Assembly: GCF_963667135.1 (NCBI RefSeq) | Contig: NZ_OY762974.1 | Coordinates: 4,397,458-4,461,457, forward strand | Reading direction: 5' to 3' | DNA from: an uncultured Macellibacteroides sp. | GTDB taxonomy: Bacteria > Bacteroidota > Bacteroidia > Bacteroidales > Tannerellaceae | DNA length: 64,000 bases | Part shown: one piece after another, positions 43,905 to 53,695 of the stretch | Numbering within the stretch: position 1 is the first letter of the stretch | Layout of the letters: the number at the start of each line of letters is the position of its first letter | Position numbers and translations under genes: made by a program | Notes under the pieces: model-generated | The model's database searches: none | What the model was told of the DNA's origin: nothing | Seen by the model: only the letters and a program-made list of their open reading frames with translations

Positions 43905-44990
43905 ATGGCCGAAAGCAACTTATTAGAGAGATTAGACGGACTAGCGAGTCGTTTCGAAGAGGTGGGTACGTTAATTACCGACCCGGCAGTGATTGCCGAT
44001 ATGAAACGGTTCGTAAAATTAAACAAAGAGTATCACGATCTTGAATTGATCTTGGCTGCCCGTTCCGAGTACATAAAAATGAAGGAAGGGATTGTAGAAG
44101 CTAAAGAAATTATTGAAACCGAACAGGATCCTGAAATGAAGGAAATGGCGAAGGAAGAGCTGGAAGCTTGCTCTTCGCGTATACCTGCGTTGGAAGAAGA
44201 AATAAAATTATTACTGGTTCCTGCCGATCCGCAAGACGACAAGAATGCAATTGTTGAAATCCGCGGTGGTACGGGAGGTGATGAGGCTGCTTTATTTGCA
44301 GGCGATCTTTACCGTATGTATCTAAAATACTGCGAAAATAAGGGTTGGAAGGTTTCTGTAAGCGATTACAGCGAAGGGACTAATGGCGGATACAAGGAGA
44401 TTGTGTTTAACGTAACCGGTGAGGGTGTGTATGGTATTCTGAAATACGAATCGGGCGTGCACCGTGTTCAGCGTGTTCCGCAAACAGAAACACAGGGACG
44501 TGTACATACATCGGCTGCTACGGTTGCCGTGCTTCCCGAAGCCGACGAGTTTGATGTGGAAGTGAAGGAATCGGATATCCGTGTGGATACTTTCTGTTCA
44601 TCAGGAGCCGGCGGACAGTCGGTTAATACCACCTACTCGGCCATTCGTCTGGTGCATATCCCAACAGGAATCACGGTTCAGTGCCAGGATCAGAAGTCGC
44701 AGCTTAAGAACAAAGCAAAAGCCATGATCGAATTGCGCAGCCGTATTTACAATATGGAGTACCAGAAGTATATCGACGAGATTGCATCAAAACGTAAAAC
44801 AATGGTTTCTTCGGGCGACCGCTCTGCAAAGATACGTACTTACAACTATCCGCAGGGACGTGTTACCGACCACCGTATTAATCTAACATTATATAACCTT
44901 TCTGCCATTATGGACGGAGAGATTCAGGGGATCATAGATCAGTTGATTGTAGCAGAGAATGCTGAACGACTTAAAGAAGCCCAATTATAA
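43905..44990 (+). CDS. prfA: Peptide chain release factor 1
   Basis: Class I release factor for UAA and UAG. The 361-residue protein has the codon-reading PxT tripeptide as PQT in [19 protein letters not shown], and the peptidyl-transferase-centre GGQ in [18 protein letters not shown]. The early [19 protein letters not shown] is typical. SPF, the RF2 signature, is absent. It lies 8 bases after purM. Confidence 0.96.
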   Translation: MAESNLLERLDGLASRFEEVGTLITDPAVIADMKRFVKLNKEYHDLELILAARSEYIKMKEGIVEAKEIIETEQDPEMKEMAKEELEACSSRIPALEEEIKLLLVPADPQDDKNAIVEIRGGTGGDEAALFAGDLYRMYLKYCENKGWKVSVSDYSEGTNGGYKEIVFNVTGEGVYGILKYESGVHRVQRVPQTETQGRVHTSAATVAVLPEADEFDVEVKESDIRVDTFCSSGAGGQSVNTTYSAIRLVHIPTGITVQCQDQKSQLKNKAKAMIELRSRIYNMEYQKYIDEIASKRKTMVSSGDRSAKIRTYNYPQGRVTDHRINLTLYNLSAIMDGEIQGIIDQLIVAENAERLKEAQL

Positions 44991-45013
44991 TCCGACTATA
45001 GAAATTAAACATC

Positions 45014-45847
45014 ATGAACAAGCAACAGTTATTTGAAAATATTCAAAAGAAGAAGTCTTTCTTGTGTGTAGGATTAGACACCGATATTAAAAAAATTCCT
45101 CAGCATTTGCTAACGGAAGAAGATCCGATCTTTGCATTCAACAAAGCCATTATTGATGCTACGGCTCCTTATAGCGTGGCATACAAACCCAACCTTGCTT
45201 TTTATGAAAGTCTGGGTGTTCCCGGTTTGATAGCCTTCGAAAAGACAGTAAGTTATCTAAAGGCAAATTATCCCGACCAGTTCGTAATCGCCGATGCTAA
45301 GCGTGGCGATATCGGTAACACATCGGAGATGTACGCACGTTCGTTTTTCGACCACATGAAGGTGGATGCCGTGACGGTAGCTCCGTACATGGGCGAAGAT
45401 AGTGTAAAGCCATTCCTTATTTATCCTGAAAGCTGGGTGATTTTACTTGCCCTTACATCCAATAAAGGATCTCACGATTTTCAGTTTTCTGAAGATGCCA
45501 ATGGAGTTCGTCTCTTTGAAAAGGTGCTTACTAAATCGCAGGAATGGGCTACAGACCAACAGATGATGTATGTGGTAGGTGCTACTCAGGGAAAAATGTT
45601 TCTGGATATCCGCAAGCATGCTCCCAACCATTTCTTACTGGTACCAGGAGTAGGCGCTCAAGGTGGCAGCCTGAAAGAGGTAGCCGAATACGGTATGAAC
45701 GATCAATGTGGTTTACTGGTGAATTCATCGCGTGCCATTATTTATGCAGACAGCACTCCTTCTTTTGCAGAAACTGCAGCGACAGCAGCACGTGAGGTGC
45801 AGGAAGAAATGGCCGGATACTTACTTTCGAAAGGTATATTAGGCTAA
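45014..45847 (+). CDS. pyrF: Orotidine 5'-phosphate decarboxylase
   Basis: Final step of UMP synthesis. The 277-residue protein is of the longer PyrF type 2 seen in Bacteroidota, actinobacteria and Myxococcus. The active-site [15 protein letters not shown] carries the catalytic Lys and Asp, [14 protein letters not shown] is the first strand, and [15 protein letters not shown] is the phosphate-binding end. Third gene of the purM-prfA run. Confidence 0.95.
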   Translation: MNKQQLFENIQKKKSFLCVGLDTDIKKIPQHLLTEEDPIFAFNKAIIDATAPYSVAYKPNLAFYESLGVPGLIAFEKTVSYLKANYPDQFVIADAKRGDIGNTSEMYARSFFDHMKVDAVTVAPYMGEDSVKPFLIYPESWVILLALTSNKGSHDFQFSEDANGVRLFEKVLTKSQEWATDQQMMYVVGATQGKMFLDIRKHAPNHFLLVPGVGAQGGSLKEVAEYGMNDQCGLLVNSSRAIIYADSTPSFAETAATAAREVQEEMAGYLLSKGILG

Positions 45848-45882
45848 TTGCATATAAAAAATAGGTACATTAAATATTTTTA

Positions 45883-45890
45883 TAATTTTG
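45883..45890 (+). promoter_or_regulatory. Predicted -7 element of the lpxD operon
   Basis: TAATTTTG, 65 bases upstream of lpxD, matches TAnnTTTG. Confidence 0.5.
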
Positions 45891-45954
45891 TCGACTTCAC
45901 TCGTGGTAATAGCGGTGAGCCTACAACGGTTTTTAAATCGCAAACATAGTACAA

Positions 45955-47001
45955 ATGGAGTTTTCAGCCCAACAAATAGCCAGCTTTCTAAATGGGACCG
46001 TATCGGGAGACCCGGAGGTAAAGGTTAATAATTTTTCAAAGATTGAAGCAGGAAGACCGGGAACGTTAACTTTTCTAGCGAACCCCAAGTATGAACATTA
46101 TATATATACTACCGAAGCAAGTATTGTTTTGGTAAATAATGACTTTTCTCCTACCGCTCCGGTTACAGCAACTCTTATTCTGGTTCCAAACGCTTACGCG
46201 GCGCTTGCCATGCTTTTAAATATGGTTGAACAATCGAAGGTTAAAAAAACAGGGATTGATTCAAGCGCATTTATTTCTGAGTCAGCAACTTTAGGCAGCG
46301 ATTGTTATGTTGGCAATTTTGCCTTTGTTGGAGAAAAGTCTGTGATTGGAAACAACTGCAAAATTTATCCCTACGCATATGTTGGCGACAGTGTAACCAT
46401 AGGAGACAATACAATCATTTATCCCCACGTAACAATCTATGAGGGATGCGTGATTGGAAAAAGCTGTATATTGCATGCCGGGTCCGTAATTGGATCTGAT
46501 GGATTCGGTTTTGCTCCTGAAGGAGAAAAATATAACAAAATACCACAGTTGGGTAACGTAGTTTTAGAAGACGATGTTGAAATCGGAGCTAACACTACTA
46601 TCGACCGTGCAGTAATGGATTCTACCATTATCCGCCGGGGTGTAAAGCTCGACAACCTGGTTCAAATCGCGCACAATGTGGAAGTTGGCGAAAATACGGT
46701 AATGGCTGCTCAGGTAGGTATAGCCGGCTCGGCCAAGATTGGCAGCCACTGCATGTTTGGCGGTCAGGTTGGCATTGCAGGTCACATTACTATTCCAGAC
46801 AAAGTAAACTTTGGGGCACAGGCAGGTACCCTTGGCACAGGAATTAAAGAAGGCGAAACTTTCCTTGGTTCGCCGGCATTACCTGTTAAAGACTACATGC
46901 GTTCGGCAATTATCTACCCAAAATTACCTGAGATGTATCGTGCTATTTCGCAATTACAACGCGAAATAGAACAACTAAAAAAAGAAATTACAAATAAATA
47001 A
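45955..47001 (+). CDS. lpxD: UDP-3-O-acylglucosamine N-acyltransferase
   Basis: Third enzyme of lipid A synthesis, adding a 3-hydroxyacyl chain from ACP. The 348-residue protein has the N-terminal uridine-binding domain (1-100, [24 protein letters not shown]), then a left-handed beta-helix of hexapeptide repeats (about 105-315) with the catalytic His in [10 protein letters not shown] (about 241), and a short C-terminal helix rich in Gln and Glu. It precedes lpxC-fabZ by 8 bases. Confidence 0.96.
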   Translation: MEFSAQQIASFLNGTVSGDPEVKVNNFSKIEAGRPGTLTFLANPKYEHYIYTTEASIVLVNNDFSPTAPVTATLILVPNAYAALAMLLNMVEQSKVKKTGIDSSAFISESATLGSDCYVGNFAFVGEKSVIGNNCKIYPYAYVGDSVTIGDNTIIYPHVTIYEGCVIGKSCILHAGSVIGSDGFGFAPEGEKYNKIPQLGNVVLEDDVEIGANTTIDRAVMDSTIIRRGVKLDNLVQIAHNVEVGENTVMAAQVGIAGSAKIGSHCMFGGQVGIAGHITIPDKVNFGAQAGTLGTGIKEGETFLGSPALPVKDYMRSAIIYPKLPEMYRAISQLQREIEQLKKEITNK

Positions 47002-47009
47002 ATATTCTT

Positions 47010-48395
47010 ATGCATAAACAAAAGACGCTTCAGCAAAGTTTTTCTTTGCAAGGTAAAGGTTTGCATACCGGATTGGATATTAACATTACTTTTAATCCCG
47101 CACCAGAAAATCACGGGTATAAAATTAAACGTGTTGATCTGGAAGGAGAACCAATATTGGATGCGCTGGCTGAAAATGTAGCAGGCACACAACGTGGAAC
47201 AGTTATTTCCAAAAACGGAGTTCAGGTAAGCACCATAGAACATGCCATGGCAGCGCTCTATGCTTTCGAAATTGACAACTGTCTTATCGAAGTGAATGCC
47301 CCCGAATTTCCTATTCTGGATGGTAGCTCTCGTTTTTATACAGAAGAGATTCTTCGGGTTGGCGTTGCCGAGCAAAACGCACTCAAAGACTATTACATTG
47401 TTAAACATAAGATAGAAGTAAAGGACGAAGTATCCGGCTCTTCACTGATCATTTTGCCGGACGACAAGTTCAGCATTAATGCATTGATTTCTTTCGATTC
47501 TCCAGTGTTGTCAAATCAATTTGCCACGCTGAACGATATAAGCGAATTCCCAACAGAAATGGCTGCCGCCCGTACATTTGTTTTTGTACGCGAAGTGGAA
47601 GCGTTACTGCAAAATAACCTTATCAAGGGTGGCGATCTTGACAATGCAATTGTTATCTACGATCAGAAGATTTCGCAGGAGTCGCTTAACAAGCTGGCTG
47701 ATGCTGTTGGAATTCCTCACAAAGATATCGACGAACTAGGATACGTAAACAACAAACCGCTTGTATTCAACAATGAGCCGGCCCGTCATAAAATAATTGA
47801 TATCATGGGAGACCTGGCTTTGATTGGCAAACCAATTAAAGGTCGTATCATTGCAACCAGACCTGGTCATAAGATCAACAATCAGCTGGCGCGTATGATT
47901 CGGAAAGATATCAAACAAAATGAGGTTCAGGCACCGGTTTACAAAGCTGGCGTTGCTCCGGTAATGGATATAAACCGAATTAAGCAGCTACTTCCGCACC
48001 GTTATCCTTTTCTTATGGTTGATAAAATCATTGAAGTTGGACCAACTCATATTGTAGGAATCAAGAACGTGTCGGTAAATGAACCATTCTTTCAGGGACA
48101 CTTTCCGGAAGAACCTGTAATGCCAGGGGTGCTATTGGTTGAAGCTATGGCGCAAACAGGAGGATTACTTGTTCTTAATAACGTAGAAGAACCACATCGT
48201 TACTCTACTTATTTTCTTAAGATTGACAACGTAAAGTTCCGTCAGAAAGTAGTTCCGGGGGATACTGTTATTTTCCGTTTGGAATTTATGTCTGAGATCA
48301 GACGTGGCTGTGCATTAATGAAAGGGTTGGCTTTTGTCGACGAAAAAGTAGTTTGCGAAGCTGAATTTATGGCTCAGATTATTAAGAATAAATAA
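47010..48395 (+). CDS. lpxC-fabZ: Fused UDP-3-O-acyl-GlcNAc deacetylase / 3-hydroxyacyl-ACP dehydratase
   Basis: A 461-residue bifunctional protein. Residues about 1-305 are LpxC, the committed step of lipid A synthesis: zinc ligands are His in TIEHAMAALYA and the HKIIDIMGDL motif, with GLHTGLDINITFNPAP at the start. Residues about 315-461 are FabZ, with catalytic His in LLPHRYPFLMVD and Glu in GHFPEEPVMPGVLLVEAMAQTGG. The fusion is characteristic of Bacteroidota. It joins consumption of 3-hydroxyacyl chains by lipid A with their dehydration for fatty acid elongation. It lies between lpxD and lpxA. Confidence 0.97.
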   Translation: MHKQKTLQQSFSLQGKGLHTGLDINITFNPAPENHGYKIKRVDLEGEPILDALAENVAGTQRGTVISKNGVQVSTIEHAMAALYAFEIDNCLIEVNAPEFPILDGSSRFYTEEILRVGVAEQNALKDYYIVKHKIEVKDEVSGSSLIILPDDKFSINALISFDSPVLSNQFATLNDISEFPTEMAAARTFVFVREVEALLQNNLIKGGDLDNAIVIYDQKISQESLNKLADAVGIPHKDIDELGYVNNKPLVFNNEPARHKIIDIMGDLALIGKPIKGRIIATRPGHKINNQLARMIRKDIKQNEVQAPVYKAGVAPVMDINRIKQLLPHRYPFLMVDKIIEVGPTHIVGIKNVSVNEPFFQGHFPEEPVMPGVLLVEAMAQTGGLLVLNNVEEPHRYSTYFLKIDNVKFRQKVVPGDTVIFRLEFMSEIRRGCALMKGLAFVDEKVVCEAEFMAQIIKNK

Positions 48396-48407
48396 TTACA
48401 ATAGATA

Positions 48408-49190
48408 ATGAATCAACACCCATTAGCCTATGTTCACCCCGAAGCAAAGATCGGAGAGAACGTTACGATTGATCCGTTTGCCGTTATTGAAAAAGATGTA
48501 GTAATCGGAGATAATTGTCATATATTCTCGCATGCGGTGATATTGGATGGTGCACGCATCGGATCAGATTGCAGAATATTTCCCGGGGCCGTGGTTTCAG
48601 GAATTCCACAGGATTTAAAATTTGCCGGCGAAATAACAACTGCCGAGATTGGTAATAATACAACAATCCGGGAATGTGTTACGATCAACAGAGGAACAAA
48701 GGCAAAAGGAAAAACGGTAATCGGAAACAATTGCCTTATTATGGCCTATGCGCACATTGCACACGACTGTATTTTAAAGGATAATATTATTATAGGAAAT
48801 GCGACTCAGGTAGCCGGTGAAGTTGAGATCGATGATTACGCCATTATCAGTGGCGGTACATTGGTCCATCAATTTACACGGATTTCCAAGCATGTGATGA
48901 TACAGGGAGGTTCACGCGTTGGCAAGGACATCCCTCCGTACACACTGATCGGAAGAGATCCCATAGCCTATTGCGGTATAAATATAGTGGGTCTGCGCCG
49001 CCGTGGCTATACAAACGAACAGGTTTATCTTATTCAGGATATCTACAGAACGTTGTATACCCGTGGATTAAATAACAGCGATGCGATTAATTGCATCGAG
49101 ACTGAATATGAACCGGGTTTTGAAAGAGATCTGATACTCGGATTTATCAAATCTTCAAGCCGCGGAATCGTAAGAGGATCAATGGATTAA
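48408..49190 (+). CDS. lpxA: UDP-N-acetylglucosamine acyltransferase
   Basis: First enzyme of lipid A synthesis. The 260-residue protein has hexapeptide repeats from VHPEAKIGENVTIDPFAVIEKDV through about residue 190, the catalytic His in AYAHIAHDC (about 122) and GGSRVGKDIPPY, ending in the C-terminal helical domain with INIVGLRRRGYT. Length agrees with E. coli LpxA. It is the last gene of the lpx operon, with a terminator 20 bases downstream. Confidence 0.97.
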   Translation: MNQHPLAYVHPEAKIGENVTIDPFAVIEKDVVIGDNCHIFSHAVILDGARIGSDCRIFPGAVVSGIPQDLKFAGEITTAEIGNNTTIRECVTINRGTKAKGKTVIGNNCLIMAYAHIAHDCILKDNIIIGNATQVAGEVEIDDYAIISGGTLVHQFTRISKHVMIQGGSRVGKDIPPYTLIGRDPIAYCGINIVGLRRRGYTNEQVYLIQDIYRTLYTRGLNNSDAINCIETEYEPGFERDLILGFIKSSSRGIVRGSMD

Positions 49191-49211
49191 CAACAAAATC
49201 AGATAATTCTC

Positions 49212-49246
49212 AAAAAAGCTGTCTCTCCGCTGAGGCAGCTTTTTTT
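49212..49246 (+). terminator. Terminator of the lpx operon
   Basis: AAAAAAGCTG.CTC and GAG.CAGCTTTTTT form a stem with one mismatch and a seven-T tail. Confidence 0.85.
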
Positions 49247-49279
49247 ATCTGTTTTATAAGGAGGAATAAATATTTTTAC

Positions 49280-49287
49280 TACTTTTG
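49280..49287 (+). promoter_or_regulatory. Predicted -7 element of the pRiA4b ORF-3-like gene
   Basis: TACTTTTG gives transcription from about 49294, which rules out an in-frame ORF start at 49285 and supports 49312. Confidence 0.55.
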
Positions 49288-49311
49288 AACCAACAAAAAA
49301 CAACTACAATT

Positions 49312-49872
49312 ATGTTATTCAGATTTCTAATCCTGTCAGACGAAGTTGATGACTTCAAGCGTGAAATTAAGATAGATTCGGAAGCGACTTTTCTTGATTT
49401 GCACAATGCTATTCTCGACTCTGTAGGGTACACAAAAGATCAGATGTGTTCATTCTTCATTTGTGAAGACGATTGGAGCAAAAAAACAGAAATTACACTG
49501 GTTGAAATGGATACTACTTCGGAAGAAGACAATTATATAATGGAAAATACTCAATTGGAGGACTTGTTGGAGGACGAACAACAGAAGCTTCTCTTTGTAT
49601 TCGATTATATGACTGAACGAGCGTTCTTCATGGAGTTAAGAGAAATTATTCCGGGTGAAGACTTAGATGAACCAATTTGCTCGAAATCGGCAGGTGAACC
49701 TCCGGTTCAAATAATGTCTTTCGATGAATTTACCCCTAAAGCCACCGGAACCCAGGATATGGGCGAAGACTTTTACGGCGATTCCGAATTTGATATTGAA
49801 GAGTTAGATAAGGAAGGATTCGACGGTCTAGAAGGTCCTATTGAAAATCCCTTCGAGGATGAGCGTTTTTAA
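49312..49872 (+). CDS. Plasmid pRiA4b ORF-3-like protein
   Basis: A 186-residue cytoplasmic protein starting [21 protein letters not shown]. The pattern [62 protein letters not shown] is that of the pRiA4b ORF-3 family (PF07929), also annotated as IS1096 TnpR-like passengers. Here it is chromosomal and lies between lpxA and miaA without transposon ends, so it is a resident gene. The last 50 residues are strongly acidic ([19 protein letters not shown]). The molecular role is unknown. Its stop overlaps the miaA start by one base. Confidence 0.82.
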   Translation: MLFRFLILSDEVDDFKREIKIDSEATFLDLHNAILDSVGYTKDQMCSFFICEDDWSKKTEITLVEMDTTSEEDNYIMENTQLEDLLEDEQQKLLFVFDYMTERAFFMELREIIPGEDLDEPICSKSAGEPPVQIMSFDEFTPKATGTQDMGEDFYGDSEFDIEELDKEGFDGLEGPIENPFEDERF

Positions 49873-50774
49873 TGAACACACTCATTGTCCTGCTGGGACC
49901 CACCGGAGTTGGTAAAACGGAATTAAGTCTGCGTGTGGCTTCACACGTAGGCGGTCCGATTATCTCATCCGACTCCCGTCAGCTTTATAAAGAGCTTGTT
50001 ATAGGTACTGCGGCTCCCACCCCCGAACAGCTCGCCCGTGTCAGACATTATTTCGTAGGCACGTTATCCCTGACCGATTATTACAATGCCAGTCAATTTG
50101 AAGAAGAAGTGCTGTCTTGTCTGGAGAATCTGTTCCAGACATCACCTAATGTTGTGATGTCCGGAGGCTCAATGATGTACATTGATGCTGTATGCAACGG
50201 AATAGACGATCTTCCTACCGTAAGTCCGGAGATACGAAACAGGCTCATGAAACGATTCGAAGAAGAAGGTTTGGAGCCAATTAGAGAAGAATTGAAGCAG
50301 TTAGACCCCATTCATTACAACGAAGTAGATCTGAATAATTACAAAAGGGTAATACATGCACTTGAAATTTGTCTGATGACAGGCAAACCCTACTCAGAGC
50401 TTCGTACCAATCCCAAAAAACAACGTCCGTTCAACATACTTAAAATCGGACTTAACCGTGACAGGGAAGAGCTTTGCAACAGAATTAACTCACGAGTAGA
50501 TCAGATGATGAGCGACGGACTATTGGAAGAAGCACGTAAAGTGTACGCATATAAACATCTTAATTCACTGAATACGGTTGGGTACAAAGAGTTGTTCAAC
50601 TACCTGGACGGAGAATGGACGCTCGATTTCGCAGTGGAAAAAATCAAACGCAATACACGTGTTTATGCCCGGAAGCAAATGACCTGGTTTAAAAGAGATA
50701 AGGACATTACCTGGTTTCATCAGGACGATGAATCGGGAGTTCTCTCATTTATTGATGCTCACTTGAAGAAATAA
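49872..50774 (+). CDS. miaA: tRNA dimethylallyltransferase
   Basis: Transfers an isoprenyl group to A37 of tRNAs reading UNN codons. The 300-residue protein has the P-loop [32 protein letters not shown], the DMAPP/tRNA-binding [18 protein letters not shown], and the C-terminal [22 protein letters not shown]. It is translationally coupled to the upstream gene by a one-base overlap (TAATG) and followed at 11 bases by a membrane protein gene. Confidence 0.95.
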   Translation: MNTLIVLLGPTGVGKTELSLRVASHVGGPIISSDSRQLYKELVIGTAAPTPEQLARVRHYFVGTLSLTDYYNASQFEEEVLSCLENLFQTSPNVVMSGGSMMYIDAVCNGIDDLPTVSPEIRNRLMKRFEEEGLEPIREELKQLDPIHYNEVDLNNYKRVIHALEICLMTGKPYSELRTNPKKQRPFNILKIGLNRDREELCNRINSRVDQMMSDGLLEEARKVYAYKHLNSLNTVGYKELFNYLDGEWTLDFAVEKIKRNTRVYARKQMTWFKRDKDITWFHQDDESGVLSFIDAHLKK

Positions 50775-50785
50775 AATACAAACGA

Positions 50786-51172
50786 ATGGATTCAAACCCG
50801 AATCAAGCTAAAGACAAAACCGTCCGTAAAAGAATTATACTTATTTCAATTCTTGTGTTTTTGGCTGTTTACCTGACAAGCACCCTGTTGGATGAAGGTG
50901 GAATCATTCAAAAAATATCCTTTTTGCTCTTCTTTCATATGATCTTCATTCATATCTCGCAGCATAAAGCCAGGATAAAAGAAATGATAGCAAATAAAAA
51001 AGTCAACGCAATACTTGCATTGACTTTTGGAATCTTTGTTGTGATGCTGAATAATTTTATATTCGTTTTACTGGGAGCATCGTTTACCAACAAGACCGTA
51101 CATTACGTTCTTGTTGGCTTATTTCTTCTATTTGCAGCCATCCACTCAATAGGCAACTTAAAAAAAGACTAA
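50786..51172 (+). CDS. Small membrane protein of unknown function
   Basis: A 128-residue protein with four predicted transmembrane segments (about 18-35, 40-57, 72-95, 100-119) after a polar N-terminus (MDSNPNQAKDKTVRKR). No family was recognised. It lies 11 bases after miaA and is probably cotranscribed. Its 3' end overlaps the convergent SGNH hydrolase gene by 4 bases. Confidence 0.7.
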   Translation: MDSNPNQAKDKTVRKRIILISILVFLAVYLTSTLLDEGGIIQKISFLLFFHMIFIHISQHKARIKEMIANKKVNAILALTFGIFVVMLNNFIFVLLGASFTNKTVHYVLVGLFLLFAAIHSIGNLKKD

Positions 51173-51945
51173 CGTACTACTTTAAGTAAAGCCTTACCCC
51201 ACAATTCTCCCAGTTTAACAGCTCCTTTGGCATTGGGATGAAGGTAAAAAGTACCAGCGTTTCCCTCTTCAGCAAACAAGTCGGTGGCATAATTTGTCCT
51301 AAAGTAGCCAAAGCCATCTATGTCGCCACAGTAAACCCGGTCGGGATGAGCTATAGCATAGGCTTCCACCAACTGATTAATCTCAGCAAAATATTTTTCC
51401 AACCGATTGAGCCCTTCCTTCAGATACATTGCTCCATTGTATGTGTTGGGACTATACCATATCGGACGGTGCAAAACAATTCTACTGTCCGGATAAAGAG
51501 CAAGCAACTCATCAACAATTACTTTCACATTTGTTTTGTACTGTGCAGGCTGTACAGGAGATCCATTTGGGCCTTTTATAGCACTATCGTTTGTACCAAG
51601 CATAAGCGAAAATACCAGCGTTGCCTCCTTATCCGTTTTAAACACATCAGCGGCCTGTTTAACTTTCAGAAACAACGTCTGGGTTGCAGGCAGAAAATCC
51701 ACCGTTGTGGACCCACTCACCCCCTGATTAGAGAACTTCACTCCCGCCACTTCCTGCTGCAAAGTCAGATACTTCACTGCCTGAACAGGCGGAGCCTCGT
51801 GAGCCGGGTCTGTAAGCAAAGCACCCTGCGTTATACTGTTTCCAACAAAAACAACATTAACATGTTGCTTTTCTCCTTTATCCTCCGCATAGCCTGTAAG
51901 TCCGGCGCACAGCGTCAGGACTAGTAAAATCCAATGTTTTTTCAT
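51169..51945 (-). CDS. Exported SGNH/GDSL-family hydrolase
   Basis: A 258-residue esterase-like protein with a signal peptide (LLVLTLCAGLTGYA). Block I is VVFVGNSITQG with the catalytic Ser, block II is the Gly in NQGVSGSTT, block III is the Asn in MLGTNDSAIKG, and block V is the His in FYLHPNAKGAVKLGELW. All four SGNH positions are present. Relatives in Bacteroidota deacetylate xylan or other glycans; the substrate here is not indicated by neighbours. Confidence 0.88.
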   Translation of the reverse strand: MKKHWILLVLTLCAGLTGYAEDKGEKQHVNVVFVGNSITQGALLTDPAHEAPPVQAVKYLTLQQEVAGVKFSNQGVSGSTTVDFLPATQTLFLKVKQAADVFKTDKEATLVFSLMLGTNDSAIKGPNGSPVQPAQYKTNVKVIVDELLALYPDSRIVLHRPIWYSPNTYNGAMYLKEGLNRLEKYFAEINQLVEAYAIAHPDRVYCGDIDGFGYFRTNYATDLFAEEGNAGTFYLHPNAKGAVKLGELWGKALLKVVR

Positions 51946-51986
51946 GATTATACTAAAACAAAATTAGGGAGCGAATATAAAGATAA

Positions 51987-52847
51987 TTATTTAAACCATC
52001 CTTCAACAAGCTCTTTATTCTCATCTTTCCAACGTTTTGCCGCCTGGGTTTCAGACATTGAATCATCTGCCATATAATTCATAAGACTACCAATTTGCTC
52101 GTTTGTTAACTTAAAATTGGCAAAGAATCCGGCAGCCACACTATCCTTTTCAGAAAAACCTTTGGTAGCAACAATTTTGATAATCTCGGCACCACCATAA
52201 ATTCCTTTGGGATCTTCAAGAAACTTCAAGTCGTAACGTGAAAACATCCAATGAGGTGTCCAGCCTGTAACCACAATCCACTCTTTACTGTCGATCGATT
52301 TCTTCAAAAGAGCTGTCATAGCGGGACCACTAGACGACTGCAACTTCATATCAAGCTTATAGGCCTCAATGGCTTTATCAGTGGAAGTCATAATTCCTGC
52401 GCCTGCATCTATACCCACAACATTCCCGGAAAACTTATCCTTATTCGCCTTAAGTTCATCTATAGAATTAATTGTAACATAAGAAGGAACAACCAAACCA
52501 ATTTTCGCATTATTAAATGATTCACCCAATACCTCTAACTTGTCGCCGTATTGTTTCATGTAATCCGCATGAGTAACCGGCATCCATGCATCCATAAACA
52601 CATCTGCTTTTCCAGTGGAAAGCGATGCAAAAATGGGAGCAATATCCGCATTCTTCAACGAAACAATATATCCTTTTTCTTCCAGCGCAACTTTGGCCAG
52701 ATTAGTCATTGCAATACCATCAGCCCAATTAGCGTAAGCAATAGATATTTCCTTTGAGTCTTTTTTTGCTGAACCGGAACATCCGGTAATTAATAAAAGG
52801 AGTCCCAATAACAATGATAAACTTACTACAATACAAAAACGTTTCAT
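51987..52847 (-). CDS. opuAC: Glycine betaine ABC transporter substrate-binding lipoprotein
   Basis: A 286-residue OpuAC/ProX-type binding protein. The lipobox is LLITGC (Cys23). The aromatic cage that holds a quaternary ammonium group is visible as tryptophans in SIAYANWADGIAMTN, DVFMDAWMPVTHADYM and VVTGWTPHWMFSRYDL. Choline, carnitine or proline betaine remain alternatives. It is the last gene of a four-gene run: porin, ATPase, permease, binding protein. Confidence 0.92.
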   Translation of the reverse strand: MKRFCIVVSLSLLLGLLLLITGCSGSAKKDSKEISIAYANWADGIAMTNLAKVALEEKGYIVSLKNADIAPIFASLSTGKADVFMDAWMPVTHADYMKQYGDKLEVLGESFNNAKIGLVVPSYVTINSIDELKANKDKFSGNVVGIDAGAGIMTSTDKAIEAYKLDMKLQSSSGPAMTALLKKSIDSKEWIVVTGWTPHWMFSRYDLKFLEDPKGIYGGAEIIKIVATKGFSEKDSVAAGFFANFKLTNEQIGSLMNYMADDSMSETQAAKRWKDENKELVEGWFK

Positions 52848-52876
52848 ATACTTAACTATTTAAATTAATACTATCT

Positions 52877-53695
52877 TTATTTCTTATTTTTCCCAAATCC
52901 CTGTGTTATTCTGTCCAATATAATTGCCAAAATAACAACCGCTATACCTCCTTCAAAACCCAATCCTATTTTCATTTGGGTAATACCCTTTAGAACAATT
53001 TCGCCAAGCCCTCCTGCCGAAATCATAGCTGCAATTACAACCATGGAAAGAGACATCATTATAGTCTGATTTACTCCTGTCATAATTGTGGGCAAGGCCA
53101 GCGGAAGCTGCACCTTTAATAACATCTGGCTAGGTGAAGCGCCATAAGAACGGGCTGCTTCAACAATATCCTTCGGAACCTGACGGACTCCCAAATCTGT
53201 TAAACGAACCACCGGAGGCATTGCAAAAATGATTGTAGCAAAAGCTCCGGGAACCGGGCCAAGGCCAAAAAACAATACCGCAGGAATAAGATAAACAAAT
53301 GCCGGCATTGTTTGCATCAAATCAAGAACCGGTCGTAAAGTCTTGGATACTTTAGGCTTCTTAGCAGTCCATATTCCCAACGGAACACCCAAAAGCAAAG
53401 CAATAAAAGTTGACGAAAGCACAAGAGCCAAAGTCTGCATGGTGGCTTCCCAGAAACCCATTCCATAAATAAAGAAAAGGCCAACCAGAGTTAAAAGAGC
53501 TGTACCCTTCCCCGCCTTGAACCAAGCCAGTACAGCAAGAGCCACAATCAGCAAGTAAAAAGGAATCCACATCAAAGCCTGATCAAAAGCCTCAATTCCA
53601 CCTCCTATACCAGCATTTATTGCATCAAAAAATGGGGCAAAATTATCTGTAAGCCATGAAATGGCTATTTCTATATATTTTCCAACATGTATCAT
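52877..53695 (-). CDS. opuAB: Glycine betaine ABC transporter permease
   Basis: A 272-residue inner-membrane permease of the ProW/OpuAB type with an N-terminal segment before the core, about six to seven hydrophobic helices, and the cytoplasmic EAA-type loop VEAARSYGASPSQMLLKVQLPLALPTIMTGVNQ (about 180-212) that contacts the ATPase. Its start overlaps the end of the ATPase gene by 4 bases (ATGA), indicating coupling. Confidence 0.94.
   Translation of the reverse strand: MIHVGKYIEIAISWLTDNFAPFFDAINAGIGGGIEAFDQALMWIPFYLLIVALAVLAWFKAGKGTALLTLVGLFFIYGMGFWEATMQTLALVLSSTFIALLLGVPLGIWTAKKPKVSKTLRPVLDLMQTMPAFVYLIPAVLFFGLGPVPGAFATIIFAMPPVVRLTDLGVRQVPKDIVEAARSYGASPSQMLLKVQLPLALPTIMTGVNQTIMMSLSMVVIAAMISAGGLGEIVLKGITQMKIGLGFEGGIAVVILAIILDRITQGFGKNKK

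Noticed and set aside
45891-45954. GC-richer lpxD leader as a tRNA-like or riboswitch element
   Set aside because: It lacks a cloverleaf and no recognised aptamer pattern could be drawn; it is treated as a plain leader.
49201-49260. Short repeats around the lpxA terminator as a mobile element
   Set aside because: They are explained by the terminator stem; no inverted ends or transposase are nearby.
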